A stretch of DNA of 6,353 nucleotides from an uncultured Roseburia sp. (lineage in GTDB: Bacteria > Bacillota > Clostridia > Lachnospirales > Lachnospiraceae). The position numbers and the translations under genes are program-made. This document shows, piece by piece, positions 5,721-6,353 of the stretch. The DNA is taken from NCBI GenBank assembly GCA_945928585.1, contig CAMENQ010000144.1, positions 1-6,353 on the forward strand, given 5' to 3'. Below the pieces are notes generated by a model. It had not been told where the DNA came from and did no database searches. It saw nothing but the letters and a program-made list of their open reading frames with translations. The stretch's first letter is position 1, and each line of letters opens with the position of its first letter.

Positions 5721-6353
5721 ATCTGTCTGTTATATTATCCTCAACCAACGGATAATTTACGCGTTCCAATGTTCTTTCATACTGTGGGTTTGAGGTTCCA
5801 TCAGGATATCCTCTATTGCATTTTATCTTCAGTTCATCCAATGATTTTGTCCAATAATGATTAATCCTTATTTTTTCTGCTGAATTAGATAAAGTACATG
5901 CTCTGCCATCCTGTACATATGCTGCTGCCCCAGTAATTTTCCTGTGCTTTTCGTCCACTGCAAACTGCCTCTTTCTATAAATTCCAAAATGAGGGGATAT
6001 AATGCATTTGGTCTTTTTTATCTGTACAATACTTTTAATCCTGCAATTTAGCTCATTGTTTCTGTCAGCAAATGTTTTCTTATAATTATTAATAACAAGC
6101 CCATCCGGACGATGATGATGTCCACATGGTCCATATACAATCCAGTTGACACCAAGGGAAGGTTCACCTTCAAACTCCTTGAGAACTGACTTTACATCAT
6201 CCTCTTTAATAGGTACTATAAACTCATCTGCATCAACAAATGCCAGCCACCTGGTATTTTTTTTCGCCAGTCTCAGGGCATCATTATATGCATTTATCTG
6301 CGCCGCTTTTCCGGGATAATCAATATATATTACGATTCCCCTGTCAACATAAG
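5698..6353 (-). CDS. Glycosyltransferase, GT92/GT2-like, C-terminal part (5' end outside window)
   Basis: The reading frame is open from the window edge (first complete codon at 6351) to a TGA at 5698-5700, giving 217 residues of the C-terminal part. It probably transfers a sugar from a nucleotide-sugar donor onto a growing glycan at the cytoplasmic side of the membrane. Visible support: the metal-binding DxD-type motif VDADEF at fragment residues 39-44, preceded by KAAQINAYNDALRLA, a usual lead-in in GT-A enzymes. A GHHHRPDGLV segment follows at 77-86, then SPHFGIYR at 119-125 and the INHYWTKSLDEL block near 163-174, all features I associate with GT92/Glyco_tranf_2_4 proteins. A GTG at 5956-5958 could be taken for a start and would give 86 residues. 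It is an internal valine, because homologous sequence continues upstream without a break. The FrhB-like gene follows after 36 bases. Family confidence is good; donor and acceptor cannot be told. Confidence 0.85.
   Translation of the reverse strand, partial: YVDRGIVIYIDYPGKAAQINAYNDALRLAKKNTRWLAFVDADEFIVPIKEDDVKSVLKEFEGEPSLGVNWIVYGPCGHHHRPDGLVINNYKKTFADRNNELNCRIKSIVQIKKTKCIISPHFGIYRKRQFAVDEKHRKITGAAAYVQDGRACTLSNSAEKIRINHYWTKSLDELKIKCNRGYPDGTSNPQYERTLERVNYPLVEDNITDRFAHKINV

Noticed and set aside
5698..5958. A separate 86-residue gene starting at a GTG (5958).
   Set aside because: The same frame continues upstream to the window edge with clear glycosyltransferase motifs (VDADEF, HHHRPDGLV), so the GTG is an internal valine codon.

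Overview
The window is AT-rich and densely packed. Every supported gene lies on the minus strand, so transcription runs from high to low coordinates. The base composition, heavy ATA/AAA codon use, AGGAGG-type ribosome binding sites and the protein families present suggest a low-GC Firmicute, most likely a Clostridia/Lachnospiraceae-type gut or rumen anaerobe. This is an inference from style, not a taxonomic match.

In order of transcription the window holds: (1) the C-terminal 217 residues of a GT92/GT2-like glycosyltransferase, whose 5' end lies beyond position 6353; (2) a 391-residue FrhB/FdhB-like iron-sulfur flavoprotein of the kind often found in exopolysaccharide loci; (3) a 396-residue nucleotidyltransferase-fold protein (NTP_transf_5 type); (4) a 145-residue transglutaminase-like cysteine protease matching lasso peptide B2 leader peptidases; (5) an 80-base gap with a perfect 13-base direct repeat that also spells a good sigma-A-type promoter; (6) an 88-residue PqqD-like RiPP recognition element (lasso B1 type); (7) a 557-residue ABC exporter half-transporter with fused membrane and ATPase domains; (8) the first 241 residues of a Wzx-like polysaccharide flippase that runs off the window at position 1. 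Intergenic gaps are 11 to 80 bases, no terminator hairpin was seen, and no gene-free stretch exceeds 300 bases.

The central four genes (nucleotidyltransferase, B2, B1, ABC exporter) form the recognisable maturation and export part of a lasso-peptide-type RiPP cluster. B1 would bind a leader peptide, B2 would cleave it, and the ABC protein would export the product. The two remaining essentials, a precursor peptide and an asparagine-synthetase-like macrolactam cyclase, are not visible here and no intergenic gap is big enough to hide a normal precursor. They must lie outside the window, or the system is atypical.

The most interesting point is that this RiPP module sits between genes of a surface-polysaccharide locus: glycosyltransferase and FrhB-like protein upstream, Wzx flippase downstream, all co-directional with short gaps. 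Either a RiPP cassette has landed in a polysaccharide locus, or peptide and glycan chemistry are linked. The nucleotidyltransferase family makes the second idea worth testing, because a member from the pseudomycoidin lasso cluster is reported to take part in sugar decoration of a phosphorylated lasso peptide.
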